The translations under genes were made by a program, and so were the position numbers. From NCBI RefSeq assembly GCF_002554705.1, contig NZ_PDEP01000011.1:91687-155686 (forward strand): a DNA stretch of 64,000 bases. The letters run 5' to 3'. Under the pieces are notes generated by a model. The model was not told where the DNA came from, searched no databases, and worked only from the letters and a program-made list of their open reading frames with translations. Of the stretch, positions 1 to 9,000 are shown piece by piece (within the stretch, counting starts at the first letter, position 1; every line of letters begins with the position of its first letter). Source of the stretch: Longimonas halophila (GTDB lineage: Bacteria; Bacteroidota; Rhodothermia; Rhodothermales; Salinibacteraceae).

Positions 1-354
1 CGACGTGGTGAGTGCACTGGCGCACTTCGAAGCGCGCGCGGCCAGCCGCACCTTGCGCAGCGTGGTGATGCCGCAATACGCAATGCATCCTCCTACGACC
101 AGGTAGGTCCACATCGGCAGGTTTTCGCCGACCCAGAAGGGATAGATGTAGGCCGCCACCATGAAAAAGCATGTAGAGGAGGCGGGTAGCGTAATTGATC
201 GACCGCAGCGGGCGTTGCGCACGATCCATGCGACTGATCCCCAAAAGAAAGGGATCGTAGCTACGTAAATGCTGCCGAAGATTATGGGATCAACGCCGTA
301 CGTATGGCCCAGACCCATGAACCAGTCGGATACCAGCATCCAGAAGTCAACCAT
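1..354 (-). CDS. Membrane protein, partial (N-terminal 118 residues)
   Basis: An open frame reads leftward from the ATG at 352-354 and leaves the window without a stop, so only the first 118 residues are visible. The start MVDFWMLVSDWF leads into at least three hydrophobic stretches (roughly residues 19-35, 52-68 and 74-90) separated by short polar loops, and then a basic segment (LRKVRLAARAS), which fits a small polytopic inner-membrane protein. I do not recognise a family. It is divergent from the OsmC gene across a 364-base gap. The frame is open over its whole length and its protein has a coherent membrane pattern, which is the main support for calling it real. Confidence 0.6.
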   Translation of the reverse strand, partial: MVDFWMLVSDWFMGLGHTYGVDPIIFGSIYVATIPFFWGSVAWIVRNARCGRSITLPASSTCFFMVAAYIYPFWVGENLPMWTYLVVGGCIAYCGITTLRKVRLAARASKCASALTTS

Positions 355-718
355 GCAGGAGGGGGCTGCTTGTGCGCCCGGTCCGCAACGTGGCGGCTGC
401 GGCGTGGGGAAGGACGGTGGCAAGCATGACCCGGTTGGGAGCAGAACATGTTCGTGGAAATAACATCAGAAGGGTCATATCGTGTTCCAGTATGTGGGGA
501 TATGTGTGCATGAGTCGCCTGTCTTTTGCAATCAAATCCATCTTCTCGTCATAGATTTGTGGACTCTTCATGCAAGCTGCTGCAAAATGAATGCTTGCAA
601 GCCATCAAAACTGTGTGTGTGGCCTCCGCGTTACACATGGCAATGGACGCATACATTCCCAATGTTGCGATCAACACGATACGGCTCCACTGCTTTTTTC
701 ACCAATGTCGTTTTTACC
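355..718. other. Divergent intergenic region, no gene seen
   Basis: This 364-base gap separates the leftward membrane protein from the rightward OsmC gene, so it should hold promoters for both. The OsmC reading frame stays open upstream to 482, but that extension has no family resemblance and OsmC proteins start close to the ATG at 719. I see no repeat, riboswitch or RNA gene here. Confidence 0.5.
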
Positions 719-1150
719 ATGACTGTGCAGCTTGAACGCATCAACAATGCCATTCAATTTGAAGGGACCAACGACTCTGGCGACCGCCTCACCATTGCCT
801 CGAAAGCCGACCAAGACGGCGTTAGCCCGATGGAGATGACTGCGATGGCTGTGGGCGGATGTAGCAGCATTGACATCCTCATGATTCTGGAGAAGCAGCG
901 CCAGCCGGTCGACTCGTTTGCGGTACAGGTGGATGCCGAACGCGCTGAGGATCACCCGCGCGTATTTACCGATATCCACGTGCACTACACCCTCACGGGC
1001 GACGCCGACCCTGCCAAGGTGCGCCGCGCTATTGACCTGAGCCTGGATACTTACTGCTCGGTCTCGAACATGGTAGACCAAACGGCTACCATCACATATG
1101 CGTTCACCTTGAACGAAGACACGTACGAAGGCGCACTGGAGATGTCATAG
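719..1150 (+). CDS. OsmC family protein
   Basis: A 143-residue cytoplasmic protein of the OsmC/Ohr superfamily, thiol-dependent peroxidases that reduce hydroperoxides with a cysteine pair. Both expected cysteines are present: Cys48 in the helix motif AMAVGGCSS and Cys113 in DTYCSVS. Length and the short first strand (TVQLERINNAIQFEG) resemble the YhfA-type branch more than Ohr. The start at 719 is chosen because it gives the family length; the frame is open for 79 codons further upstream but those residues look non-coding. The next gene, aroE, is on the same strand 107 bases away, so co-transcription is possible but not required. The substrate cannot be told from sequence. Confidence 0.88.
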   Translation: MTVQLERINNAIQFEGTNDSGDRLTIASKADQDGVSPMEMTAMAVGGCSSIDILMILEKQRQPVDSFAVQVDAERAEDHPRVFTDIHVHYTLTGDADPAKVRRAIDLSLDTYCSVSNMVDQTATITYAFTLNEDTYEGALEMS

Positions 1151-1167
1151 CCGGCATTGTGTACGAG

Positions 1168-1189
1168 CAGCCTGCGGGTTAGCAGGCTG
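1168..1189 (+). terminator. Weak stem-loop after the OsmC gene
   Basis: Arms CAGCCTGC and GCAGGCTG form a perfect 8-bp stem around a 6-base loop 17 bases past the OsmC stop. It is not followed by a T-run, so it may be a weak or Rho-assisted end or only an mRNA 3' stabilising hairpin. Confidence 0.35.
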
Positions 1190-1257
1190 TTGGCACGGGG
1201 CCTGCCTTGGCGCTGCCCAATCTGATTCCGCTCGCTTGCTACATCTGTCACCACCCC

Positions 1258-2151
1258 ATGTCTACGCGCTCTACGTCGCTGGATGCCTCCACACGCATCG
1301 TGCTCCTTCTGGGTGATCCGGTTGAGCACTCGCTGTCGCCGTGCATTCACAACACCGCCTTCGCCACGCACAACATCAACGCCGTGTATGCAGCCACACA
1401 GGTCAAACGGGACGACTTGGCTGATGCCGTTCGGGGAATGCGTGCGTTGCGTCTTCTGGGGGCAAACGTGACCATTCCGCACAAAGAGCGCATCGTGCCG
1501 TTGCTTGACAGCGTGAGTTCACAGGCGGAAGCGCTTGGAGCGGTCAACACGGTGGTTGCGCGCTCGAACAACGGCACCCGTACCTTGCATGGCGACAACA
1601 CCGATGTTGAAGGCTTTCTGGCTCCGCTGCGCAGCCGGTCGGACCTGCATGGTCAGCCCATGACCATACTGGGCGCGGGGGGCGCGGCCCGTGCAGCAGC
1701 ATATGCGCTGGGCACCTCCTACGCCCCGGCGCCCCTGACGGTAGCGGCACGGCGTCCGAAGCAGGCACAGGCGCTTGTGGATGCGCTAACTCCGCACGTA
1801 GATCCCGAGGCCACCCTCACCGCCTGTGTCCTCGACGATGCCACCGCTGCTGTGCGGAGTAGCCGCCTTGTCGTAAACGCAACGCCTGTGGGCATGGCCC
1901 CCAACACCGACGCTACGCCCTGGCCCAATACGGAGTGCTTTGCGCCCGGCCAGCTCATCTACGATCTGGTCTACACGCCGCGTCCCACCCGGCTGTTGCG
2001 TGAGGCTGCATCCCGTGGGGCCGACACGCAAGATGGCCTCGCCATGCTTATTGGACAGGCCGCTTCCTCCTACGAAATGTGGACGGATCGCCCCATGCCC
2101 ACCTCCGTTGTACGGGAAGAAGTCGCCTCTCGACTGGCAATTGCGTCGTAG
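1258..2151 (+). CDS. aroE: Shikimate dehydrogenase
   Basis: A 298-residue enzyme that reduces 3-dehydroshikimate to shikimate with NADPH in the chorismate pathway. Visible signatures are the substrate-binding HSLSP (residues 24-28), NVTIPHK with catalytic Lys76, GAVNT (94-98), the GDNTDVEGF stretch with catalytic Asp116, the dinucleotide-binding GAGGAARA (139-146), and the C-terminal DGLAMLIGQAA typical of AroE. The start ATG at 1258 follows family length; an in-frame TTG at 1207 would add 17 residues with no similarity to AroE. pgeF starts 38 bases after its stop and the alpha/beta hydrolase follows 30 bases later, so the three genes probably form one transcript, although they share no pathway. 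Confidence 0.95.
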   Translation: MSTRSTSLDASTRIVLLLGDPVEHSLSPCIHNTAFATHNINAVYAATQVKRDDLADAVRGMRALRLLGANVTIPHKERIVPLLDSVSSQAEALGAVNTVVARSNNGTRTLHGDNTDVEGFLAPLRSRSDLHGQPMTILGAGGAARAAAYALGTSYAPAPLTVAARRPKQAQALVDALTPHVDPEATLTACVLDDATAAVRSSRLVVNATPVGMAPNTDATPWPNTECFAPGQLIYDLVYTPRPTRLLREAASRGADTQDGLAMLIGQAASSYEMWTDRPMPTSVVREEVASRLAIAS

Positions 2152-2189
2152 CGGTTGATCGCCGTCCTCTCATCTGCCCGTATTCTTCC

Positions 2190-2951
2190 ATGTCGTATCG
2201 CGCTCCGGTACTGCGTCTCCGTATGAACCAGCATGAGGGACTTGTGGCTGGGTTTTCGACCCGCCATGGTGGGGTGAGTACCCCGCCCTACGCCTCGCTA
2301 AACGTGGGTACGCAGGTGGGAGATGCCCCTGAGCGCGTGGCCGAAAACCGGTATCGCATGTGCGAGGCCCTCGGCATTGCCTCCAACCGTCTGGCTACGG
2401 CCGGACAGGTGCACGGCAACACCGTCGTCGCTGTAGATACGCCCGATCACACGCCCCACTGCGATGCCCTCGTTACCACAACGCCCGATCTCTACCTGGC
2501 GGTCGTGACAGCCGACTGCGCGGCGGTGCTGCTGGCTGATATTGACGCCGGGGTGGTGGGGGCGTGTCATGCAGGCTGGCGCGGCACCGTGGCGCAAGTA
2601 GTGCCCCACACAATTCGTGTGATGCAAAAGCATGGAGCCGAGCCCGCTTGTATCCGCGCGTACATCAGCCCATGCATTGGCGTGGAGGCGTTCGAGGTGG
2701 GCTCCGAAGTGGCCGCGCAGTTCGACGATGCGGTGGTGGATACGTCGCTTGGCGAGCGCCCACATGTTGATCTCAAGCAGGCCCTGTATCGCCAGTTGCA
2801 GGAGCAAGGCGTGCCCGGCGATCAGGTCGATATTGCGCCGCAGTGCACGGCCACCTCGCGCGACTTCTACTCCTATCGGGCCGATGGCTCGCCCACCGGA
2901 CGCATGATGGGCGTTGTCGGTCTCCGCAATGCGCCCTCCACGTCTTCCTAA
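2190..2951 (+). CDS. pgeF: Purine nucleoside phosphorylase YfiH/PgeF (laccase-domain) family
   Basis: A 253-residue protein of the YfiH/PgeF multicopper-oxidase-like family. Members phosphorolyse or deaminate purine nucleosides at a zinc site, and E. coli PgeF (YfiH) has been linked to editing of peptidoglycan precursors. The metal ligands are visible: His75 in QVHGN, Cys110 in TADCAAVLL and His127 in CHAGWRGT, and the N-terminal GFSTRHGGVS is typical. The ATG at 2190 gives family length; the longer frame from 2079 runs into the end of aroE. The gene sits between aroE and an alpha/beta hydrolase on the same strand. Which of the reported activities applies here cannot be decided from sequence. 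Confidence 0.9.
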   Translation: MSYRAPVLRLRMNQHEGLVAGFSTRHGGVSTPPYASLNVGTQVGDAPERVAENRYRMCEALGIASNRLATAGQVHGNTVVAVDTPDHTPHCDALVTTTPDLYLAVVTADCAAVLLADIDAGVVGACHAGWRGTVAQVVPHTIRVMQKHGAEPACIRAYISPCIGVEAFEVGSEVAAQFDDAVVDTSLGERPHVDLKQALYRQLQEQGVPGDQVDIAPQCTATSRDFYSYRADGSPTGRMMGVVGLRNAPSTSS

Positions 2952-2981
2952 TTGCTAACCCCAATTGCCAACGTCCCCCCC

Positions 2982-3953
2982 ATGGCGATTCTCACGTCGA
3001 CCTACCGCCCCCCTGCTGGACTTGCCGGCGGACATCTGCAAACGGTGATGCCGAGTCTGCTGCGGTCGGTAGACGCCCCGTACACCCGCTCTGAGCACAT
3101 CGACACCCCCGATGGCGACGTCCTGGAGGCGGCGTGGGCACCAGCTGTGAAGACACCTGCGCGGGGCGCCGCAATCCTGACGCACGGCCTGGAGGGCGAC
3201 ATCCATCGTGCCTACATGTGTGGCATGGCCCGTGCGCTGCGCCACGACGGGTGGGATGTGCTGGCATGGAATCTGCGGGGCTGCGGCTCCGAGCCCAACC
3301 GGACCGTGCCCACCTATCACAGCGGAAAGACGGAGGATCTGGCCACAGTGGTTGCACATGTGCAGTCGAAAGGCTACGACACCATTGCACTCGTAGGGTT
3401 TAGCCTGGGCGGCAACCTCACGCTCAAGTATTTGGGCGAACGCGGCGTAACGGTGCCGGCAGCCGTTCAAGGAGGCGTGGCGTTTTCAACACCGGTTGAC
3501 CTGGGGCCTTCCGCGCATCGCATTGACACGTGGACGAACGCGCACTATGCGTTCTACTTTCTGCGCAAGCTGCGCCAGACCATCCGCCGGAAAGCGGTGC
3601 AGCACCCCAACGCGATTTCAACGGCCCCGCTTGGCGAGATCCGCTCGTTGGTGGCCTTCGACGATGCCTACACCGCCCCGCTCAACGGATTCGGCGACGC
3701 AGCCACGTACTACCGCAAAGCCAGTAGCAAGCCGTTCTTGCCACGCATCGAGCGGCCTACGCTGCTTGTTAATGCCGCCAACGATCCCTTTTTGCCTGCA
3801 TCGAGCTATCCGTTTGTAGAGGCGCAAGACCACCCGCACTTTCACCTTGAAGTGCCCGACAGCGGGGGGCACGTTGGCTTTATGGCCTGTTCTGACTCCG
3901 GTCTGTACTGGTCCGAAATGCGCGCTGCCGCCTTCTTGCGCAGTCTGGCATAG
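2982..3953 (+). CDS. Alpha/beta fold hydrolase, YheT type
   Basis: A 323-residue serine hydrolase of the YheT (AB-hydrolase UPF0017) family. The opening PPAGLAGGHLQT is the family hallmark; the oxyanion region THGLEG lies at about 67-72. The nucleophile elbow is GFSLGGN with Ser141, and the acid and base of the triad are probably Asp268 (NAANDPF) and His297 (SGGHVGF). The ATG at 2982 is preferred over an in-frame TTG at 2952 that abuts the pgeF stop. The gene ends three bases before the stop of the convergent MtnK-like gene, so there is no room for a conventional terminator. The substrate is unknown; characterised relatives act on short-chain esters. Confidence 0.88.
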   Translation: MAILTSTYRPPAGLAGGHLQTVMPSLLRSVDAPYTRSEHIDTPDGDVLEAAWAPAVKTPARGAAILTHGLEGDIHRAYMCGMARALRHDGWDVLAWNLRGCGSEPNRTVPTYHSGKTEDLATVVAHVQSKGYDTIALVGFSLGGNLTLKYLGERGVTVPAAVQGGVAFSTPVDLGPSAHRIDTWTNAHYAFYFLRKLRQTIRRKAVQHPNAISTAPLGEIRSLVAFDDAYTAPLNGFGDAATYYRKASSKPFLPRIERPTLLVNAANDPFLPASSYPFVEAQDHPHFHLEVPDSGGHVGFMACSDSGLYWSEMRAAAFLRSLA

Positions 3954-3956
3954 CCT

Positions 3957-5066
3957 TCACCCCGCCCACGGCGCAAACGTATCCACCTCTTCGGGCGTGC
4001 GCAGGTGGCGAGCGGCTTCGGAGACGGCGCGCTGCATGGCGGGATGCGTGGGGGCGAGTCCGTCGTACAGGTAGCCGTCTTGAAACGCGCCGGTGGTGCG
4101 CGCCAGGATTTCGCATCCCATGTGCAGCGCAGCGGTGCGGCGCACCTCGGAACCGCAGAACGAATCGACCGCTTCGGGGCGTTCCCCCCGCACTGCTCCC
4201 CGGTATCGAGCCAGGAACTGGCGGAAGCAGGCATGGGCCACGTGCTCGGCGATGTGCGAGGGCGCGCGGTGCGCGAGCATCCAGCAGTGGGCGGCAATAT
4301 GCCCGAGATCCTGCGCCGGATGCCCGTAGTGCGCCAGCTCCCAGTCGATGAGACGCACCTCCATCGTATCCTCAGACCCTGTATCCACAAGCACCGACCG
4401 CGGCCACAGGTCGCCCATGATCATGCAGCGTCCGGGCTGCAGGAAGCGCTCCCCCAATGCCGTCGCGCGTTGCCCCAGCGCCTCGGCATCGGCAACGCCG
4501 GCAGCCTCCAGAAAGGCACCGACCTGACTGTACTGCACGGCGTGGCGCGTTTCCTGCATCGCGGGATTCGCCACCGTCTCGGCGAGTGCGTCATCGCCGT
4601 AGGTGCGGGCGTGGAGTTGCCCGATGAACGTGCCGAGCCACGCCCCGGCGTCAGCTGCTTTGCTGGTGGGAGGCACACCGTGCAGCCAGGTGCCCAGATC
4701 GGGGAGGTCACCCAGATCCTCCATGACCAGAAGCGGGGTTTCCGCATCCCACCCGAGTCGCTTCGGCGGGCGACACGCGGACGTGGCCAACTCGGCAAGC
4801 GATGCGCCGGGGGCAAACAGCGCAAGGCAGCGAGCGGACACATGCAGCCGCTCCGGATCGAGCGGTACCTCGGGCGCGCTGGCAATGTGAGGCGGCGCGT
4901 ACTTGGCAATGACCGACGCAGGCGTGCCGGGCACGCGCCACACCTTGTTCAGCGTGCCGCCTTGCATGCGTACCGGCGCTCCGGTTGCGGTGAATGCGGG
5001 ATACGCGGCCTCGACGTGCTGAGCAACAGTGTTTTCGGATACCGGGGATTCGGGGACAGAAGCCAC
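3957..5066 (-). CDS. APH-fold small-molecule kinase, methylthioribose-kinase-like
   Basis: A 369-residue protein with the aminoglycoside-phosphotransferase/choline-kinase fold. The N-lobe has GGTLNKVWRV and the Lys55 strand SVIAKYAPPHIAS, very like the lysine region of MtnK-type kinases. The catalytic loop reads MGDLWPRSVLVD (Asp219), with Ser224 where most APH enzymes have Asn; MtnK also has Ser there. The metal-binding segment is LIDWELAHYGHPAQDLG (Asp241), again close to the MtnK pattern. It lies downstream of an MTA-phosphorylase-family gene on the same strand with 105 bases between, which supports a role in methylthioribose or nucleoside salvage. This is inference from motifs and context; another sugar or amine substrate remains possible. 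Confidence 0.75.
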   Translation of the reverse strand: MASVPESPVSENTVAQHVEAAYPAFTATGAPVRMQGGTLNKVWRVPGTPASVIAKYAPPHIASAPEVPLDPERLHVSARCLALFAPGASLAELATSACRPPKRLGWDAETPLLVMEDLGDLPDLGTWLHGVPPTSKAADAGAWLGTFIGQLHARTYGDDALAETVANPAMQETRHAVQYSQVGAFLEAAGVADAEALGQRATALGERFLQPGRCMIMGDLWPRSVLVDTGSEDTMEVRLIDWELAHYGHPAQDLGHIAAHCWMLAHRAPSHIAEHVAHACFRQFLARYRGAVRGERPEAVDSFCGSEVRRTAALHMGCEILARTTGAFQDGYLYDGLAPTHPAMQRAVSEAARHLRTPEEVDTFAPWAG

Positions 5067-5133
5067 AGCGCTTGATGATGAAGTTAGAGGAGAACCGTTG
5101 TGCGTTTTGTGGGCGCAGGAGCGCCTGTGTGCA

Positions 5134-5157
5134 CGTCCAACGGGGGACCGTTGGACG
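5134..5157. repeat. Dispersed hairpin repeat, copy 1
   Basis: Perfect 10-bp arms CGTCCAACGG and CCGTTGGACG around a GGGA loop. The same hairpin, in inverted orientation and with flanking sequence also shared (a CGCAGGAGCG block before it and CGCAGGG after it), occurs at 10211-10234. The two stems differ by an A:T to G:C pair swap. It lies between the MTAP-family gene and the kinase gene. No T-run follows on the minus strand, so it is not a standard terminator. Confidence 0.7.
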
Positions 5158-5171
5158 CAGGGAGGCTGCGG

Positions 5172-5978
5172 TCATGTGTCCGTGTCGTCGTTGAATCGAA
5201 AGATGCGATTCCCAAATGGCACCGGCTGGCCCTCGTGCAAAAAGCGCCGAACGATCTGCTCCTGCTCGGTGCGCGAGCGGTCAAGCGTGTCGGCGAGGGC
5301 AGCCCGGTCTTCGGGCGGATCGCGATCGGGGAGCGAGTACTTGTGCCCGACTACGAGCGCGGCGCACGGAATCTCCAGTTCGTTGGCCAGCACCACCTCG
5401 GGCGCCAGGGTCATGGAGTTGACCTGCGCGCCCAGCCGCGGCCACATCCGGTTTTCGGCAGCGGTTTTGCCGCGCGGTCCGCCCACATAGGCAAAGACGA
5501 CCTCCGCATCAGCAATCGGGGCATCTACGGTGTGCGCGAGCGAACGAAGCTGCGTGTTAAGGGCGGATGCGAAGAGCCCGTCATCGAGCACCAGGTGGCC
5601 GTGGTCGGCAGTGGGTTCCTCGAACATGGTGCAGGTGGAGCCGTCGGGGAGGCGGTTGTCGGGCATAATCAGATCGCGCACGAGCAGCGGCGTGTACAGC
5701 GGCACGTTGGCATCCAAGACGCCCACGGAGCTCGTCACGAGAAGCGCGCCGCAGTCCACCTCGCGCAGCGCCGCAGCTTGCGCCCGGTAGTTGATCTGGT
5801 TGGGCAGAAGCCGGTGCGGTACGTCGTGCCGAAACAGCACGTAGGCAGGCCGCTCGGCATCTGTCACCCGATGCAGGGGCTGCATGCCCCACGGCGTATC
5901 CACCTCAACGCGGGTCAGGTCGAGCGATCCGGTGAGGGTGTGGAAGGCGCTTCCTAAAATGGCGGCTACGGCGGACAT
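5172..5978 (-). CDS. MTA phosphorylase / purine nucleoside phosphorylase family
   Basis: A 268-residue nucleoside phosphorylase-I type protein. Near residues 50-66 it has RHDVPHRLLPNQINYRA, the phosphate-binding and active-site segment characteristic of the MTAP/PNP family. Later come GGPRGKTAAENRM (about 166-178) and SMTLAPEVVLA with the conserved Met189-Glu194 pair that holds the ribose. The base-recognition position reads HKYS (212-215), neither the usual Asp-type (MTAP) nor Asn-type (PNP) signature, so the base specificity is uncertain. The start at 5978 is set by family length; the longer frame overlaps the upstream receptor gene. The adjacent MtnK-like kinase suggests a salvage pair for methylthioadenosine products. 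Confidence 0.8.
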   Translation of the reverse strand: MSAVAAILGSAFHTLTGSLDLTRVEVDTPWGMQPLHRVTDAERPAYVLFRHDVPHRLLPNQINYRAQAAALREVDCGALLVTSSVGVLDANVPLYTPLLVRDLIMPDNRLPDGSTCTMFEEPTADHGHLVLDDGLFASALNTQLRSLAHTVDAPIADAEVVFAYVGGPRGKTAAENRMWPRLGAQVNSMTLAPEVVLANELEIPCAALVVGHKYSLPDRDPPEDRAALADTLDRSRTEQEQIVRRFLHEGQPVPFGNRIFRFNDDTDT

Positions 5979-6034
5979 AAGGGCGTTGGGGGGATGCAGA
6001 GGAATGGGCGGATGGGCAGAGCGTATCGCATCCA

Positions 6035-9000
6035 CTAAAACGCGTACCGCAGACCGAACTGGAATTGGCGCGGCGGTCCAGCGTTGCGCTGTACAAACCG
6101 GCGCGAGCTTGACGGGCCGGTCTGGATCTGGTTGCTCTGCGTGGCATTGTTGGCAAAGCCGCTCAGGTTCTCGGCATTCAGCACATTGAAGATGTCGGCG
6201 CGCGCAATGAGACGTCCGTCGGCAAGGGGCAGGGCGTACTGCACGCTGACGTCGAAGGTGGTCGACCACGGCAGGCGGTCGCTGTTGCGCGACTCGCCCG
6301 GATAGCGGTCGCTGTTGCCCAGGTACGCATTCGAAAACGCCCGTCCATCGCCGTTTAGGTCAGTGGTGCCAAAGACCTCGGCGCTCGGCACGCGGTTGAT
6401 GGGCTGCCCGCTCTGCAAGAGACTCGCCAGCGTAAGGCGCAGTCGATCCGCCGGAAAGTACGACAGCACGCTGCTAATGACGTGCGTGCGGTCGTTCACG
6501 GAAGGGCCCCACTCATCCTCGAAGTCGTTCGCATCCTCAGCCCGAAAGTTGATGTCGTCGGTGTTGTTGCGTAGCCGCGAGAGGGTGTACGAGAGCCGGT
6601 ATGCAAAATCGTCTTGGCCGCGCTCCTTCACCAGGTTCACGTTCGCCGCCCAGTAACGCGCCTCGCCAGCGGTTTCGGTCATCACAATCTGGCGGGCCAC
6701 GCCCTCCTTAAACTGCGGATTGCCGTCGGCGTCGGTGCGAATATTCCCCGCCGCATCCCGCTCGAAAATGTCGGTCGGGCGCGTCTGGTCGGCCTCGAAT
6801 TGCGTGCGCACCAGGTCCGACGGGTCGCGGTTTGGGTCGGATTGCGCAGCTTCAACCTCCTCCGGATCAATCGAGAACGGATCCGGCGCATTTAGGTCGC
6901 GCAGCCGAAACTGGTTCAGCGAGCGCGTGTGAATCAGGTCTACGTAGAGCAGCGTGTTCGCGTCCACCTCGCGCTGCACGCCCACCGAAAACTGATGCGT
7001 GAGCGGGTTGTCGTATCCGTTTGGATTCAGGATGCGCAGCTCGTTGCTAAAAATGGATGCGCGTTCGTCGGCCAACTCGTCGGGCGTGGGTCCGTCCAGA
7101 AACGGCACAGCACCGGGGTTCGGCGCGTTGGCCGTCAGATTACCGCGATTCGTAACGCGGTTGATGTTGGTATCTTCGGGTAAGCGGCCCTGGTCGATCA
7201 GCGATTGCAGTTGGCTGCGAAAGCCGGGGGCGGTGGAGCTAAACTGAAGTGCATCGCTGTAGACGGAGTACACGATCTTGTCGTAGAACATGCCGTATCC
7301 GCCTCGGAGCGCGGTGCGCGCGCCCAGCGAATAGTTCAGACTCAGGCGCGGCGCGATGTTCGTGAAGTCGCCCGCATCCGCGCCGCCTTTCGAGAGGCTG
7401 TCGTAATCCCAGCGCAGCCCGGCGGTTACGTTCAGATCCGACAGCGGCGAAAACTGGTCTTCGAGGTAGGCGCCAATGAGCACCTGATCGGTACCGAACG
7501 TGGCGGGCCGCGTCTCTACGCCGTAGTTAAGCACCTCGACTGCACCGGGAAGCTCGCTTAGCGCCTCGGGCTGCAGGGTTTGACCCGGCTGCCGGTTGCG
7601 GAGGGCCTGGACCTGTGCATCCGACAGACGCACGGTGTAGTTGCCATTCGGATTGCCGCCGCCCGCGAGCGAGAAGTCCGCCCGCAGCACATCGACGCCT
7701 GCAAGCAGCTCATGCCCCGATCCGCTGTAGCGCACCTTCTGCTGAAGCTGCACGGTGCGCTCGGTCTCGTCGAAGCGGAAGCCAGGATGCCCCAAGATGC
7801 CCAGCGTGGTGCTGCCGTCGGGTGCGAGCATGGTGACCTGCGGTGCATCCGGATTTTCGGGCTGCGCGAAGTCCCAGTTGAATCCGCTATACTGCAGGTT
7901 AGATTCGTAGAGCCACCGATTGCCCGTGTAGGTGTTGGCGAGCGCCACGTGCCAGCCGTCGCGGACCTGCGTGTCGGCGGCGGAGGCAAAGCGCACCCCG
8001 CCCGTTAGCCCGCCGCCCTGCCGGTCGATGCGCACGCGCTGCCCGTTGGCTCGCAGCGTAGAGCGCCACCGCTCCGACCACCGATGGTCGACCCGCGCCG
8101 AGAGATACGACAGGTGGTTCTGCCCATCGACCGCCTCGTTGATGTTGAGCGACGGCACGTTCAGCAGGTTGTCCTTAAAATCGGTGGTATGCTCGGCGTT
8201 GACGAAGAAGAAGGTCTGGTCGCGCACGATCGGTCCGCCGAGCGAAAACCCGCCCTGCTGCCGCGAGAAGCCGTTCTTAACGGCATTGCCCGACAGGTCG
8301 CGCTGCGCAAAGGGCGAACTGGCATCCAGGGGCGGGCCCGGACGCGTCAGGTAGAAGGCTTCGCCCGTGTAGTCGTTGCCGCCGGACTTCGTCGTCACGT
8401 TGAAGATGCCGTTGCCGGTGCGCCCGAACTCGGCGGAGTAGGTGCTCGACAGCACCGTGATGTCCTTGATCATGCCTGTGGGCAGCTCAAACTTAGGCCC
8501 GCCCAGGAAATTCTCGTTGTTATCCATGCCGTCGATCAGGTAATTGGCATAGAGTCCGTTGGCCCCGTTGATGCTCACGACGGGCGCCTCCGTAAAAAAG
8601 CCGGTGGCAGGCGTTACGTTGGGCAGGCGCTTGAGCACCTGCGTGAAGTTGCGCCCCTCCACGGGCGTGTTCTCGATGGTTTCGGGCGCAAGCGACGACG
8701 ACACCTCGGCGTTTACGCGGTTCACGGAGGCCACGTTGTTCGCGCCCGACACGACGACCTCGTCGAGTTCGTATTCGGCGACCGGCACCATTAGCAGGGT
8801 GATGCTGCGCGTGTGGTCGGCCCGAAGCCGGATGCCAGTGACACCCGCTTCGTAGTAGGTGTCGGTTTCGGGCGCTCGCACGTCGTAGCGACCCGAGGTG
8901 GAAAGGCCCGCAAGCCGTGTGCGTCCGTCGTCGTTGGTTGTACGCTCGGAGGTGAATCCGATATCATCGTTCGAGATGCGGACCGTAACGCCCGAGACGG

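Noticed and set aside
482..718. In-frame upstream extension of the OsmC gene
   Set aside because: The extra 79 residues have no OsmC similarity and unlike composition; the ATG at 719 gives family length.
3957..5075. Long plus-strand frame antisense to the MtnK-like kinase (4005-5075)
   Set aside because: It is a high-GC shadow of a gene with clear motifs; its translation has no recognisable domain.
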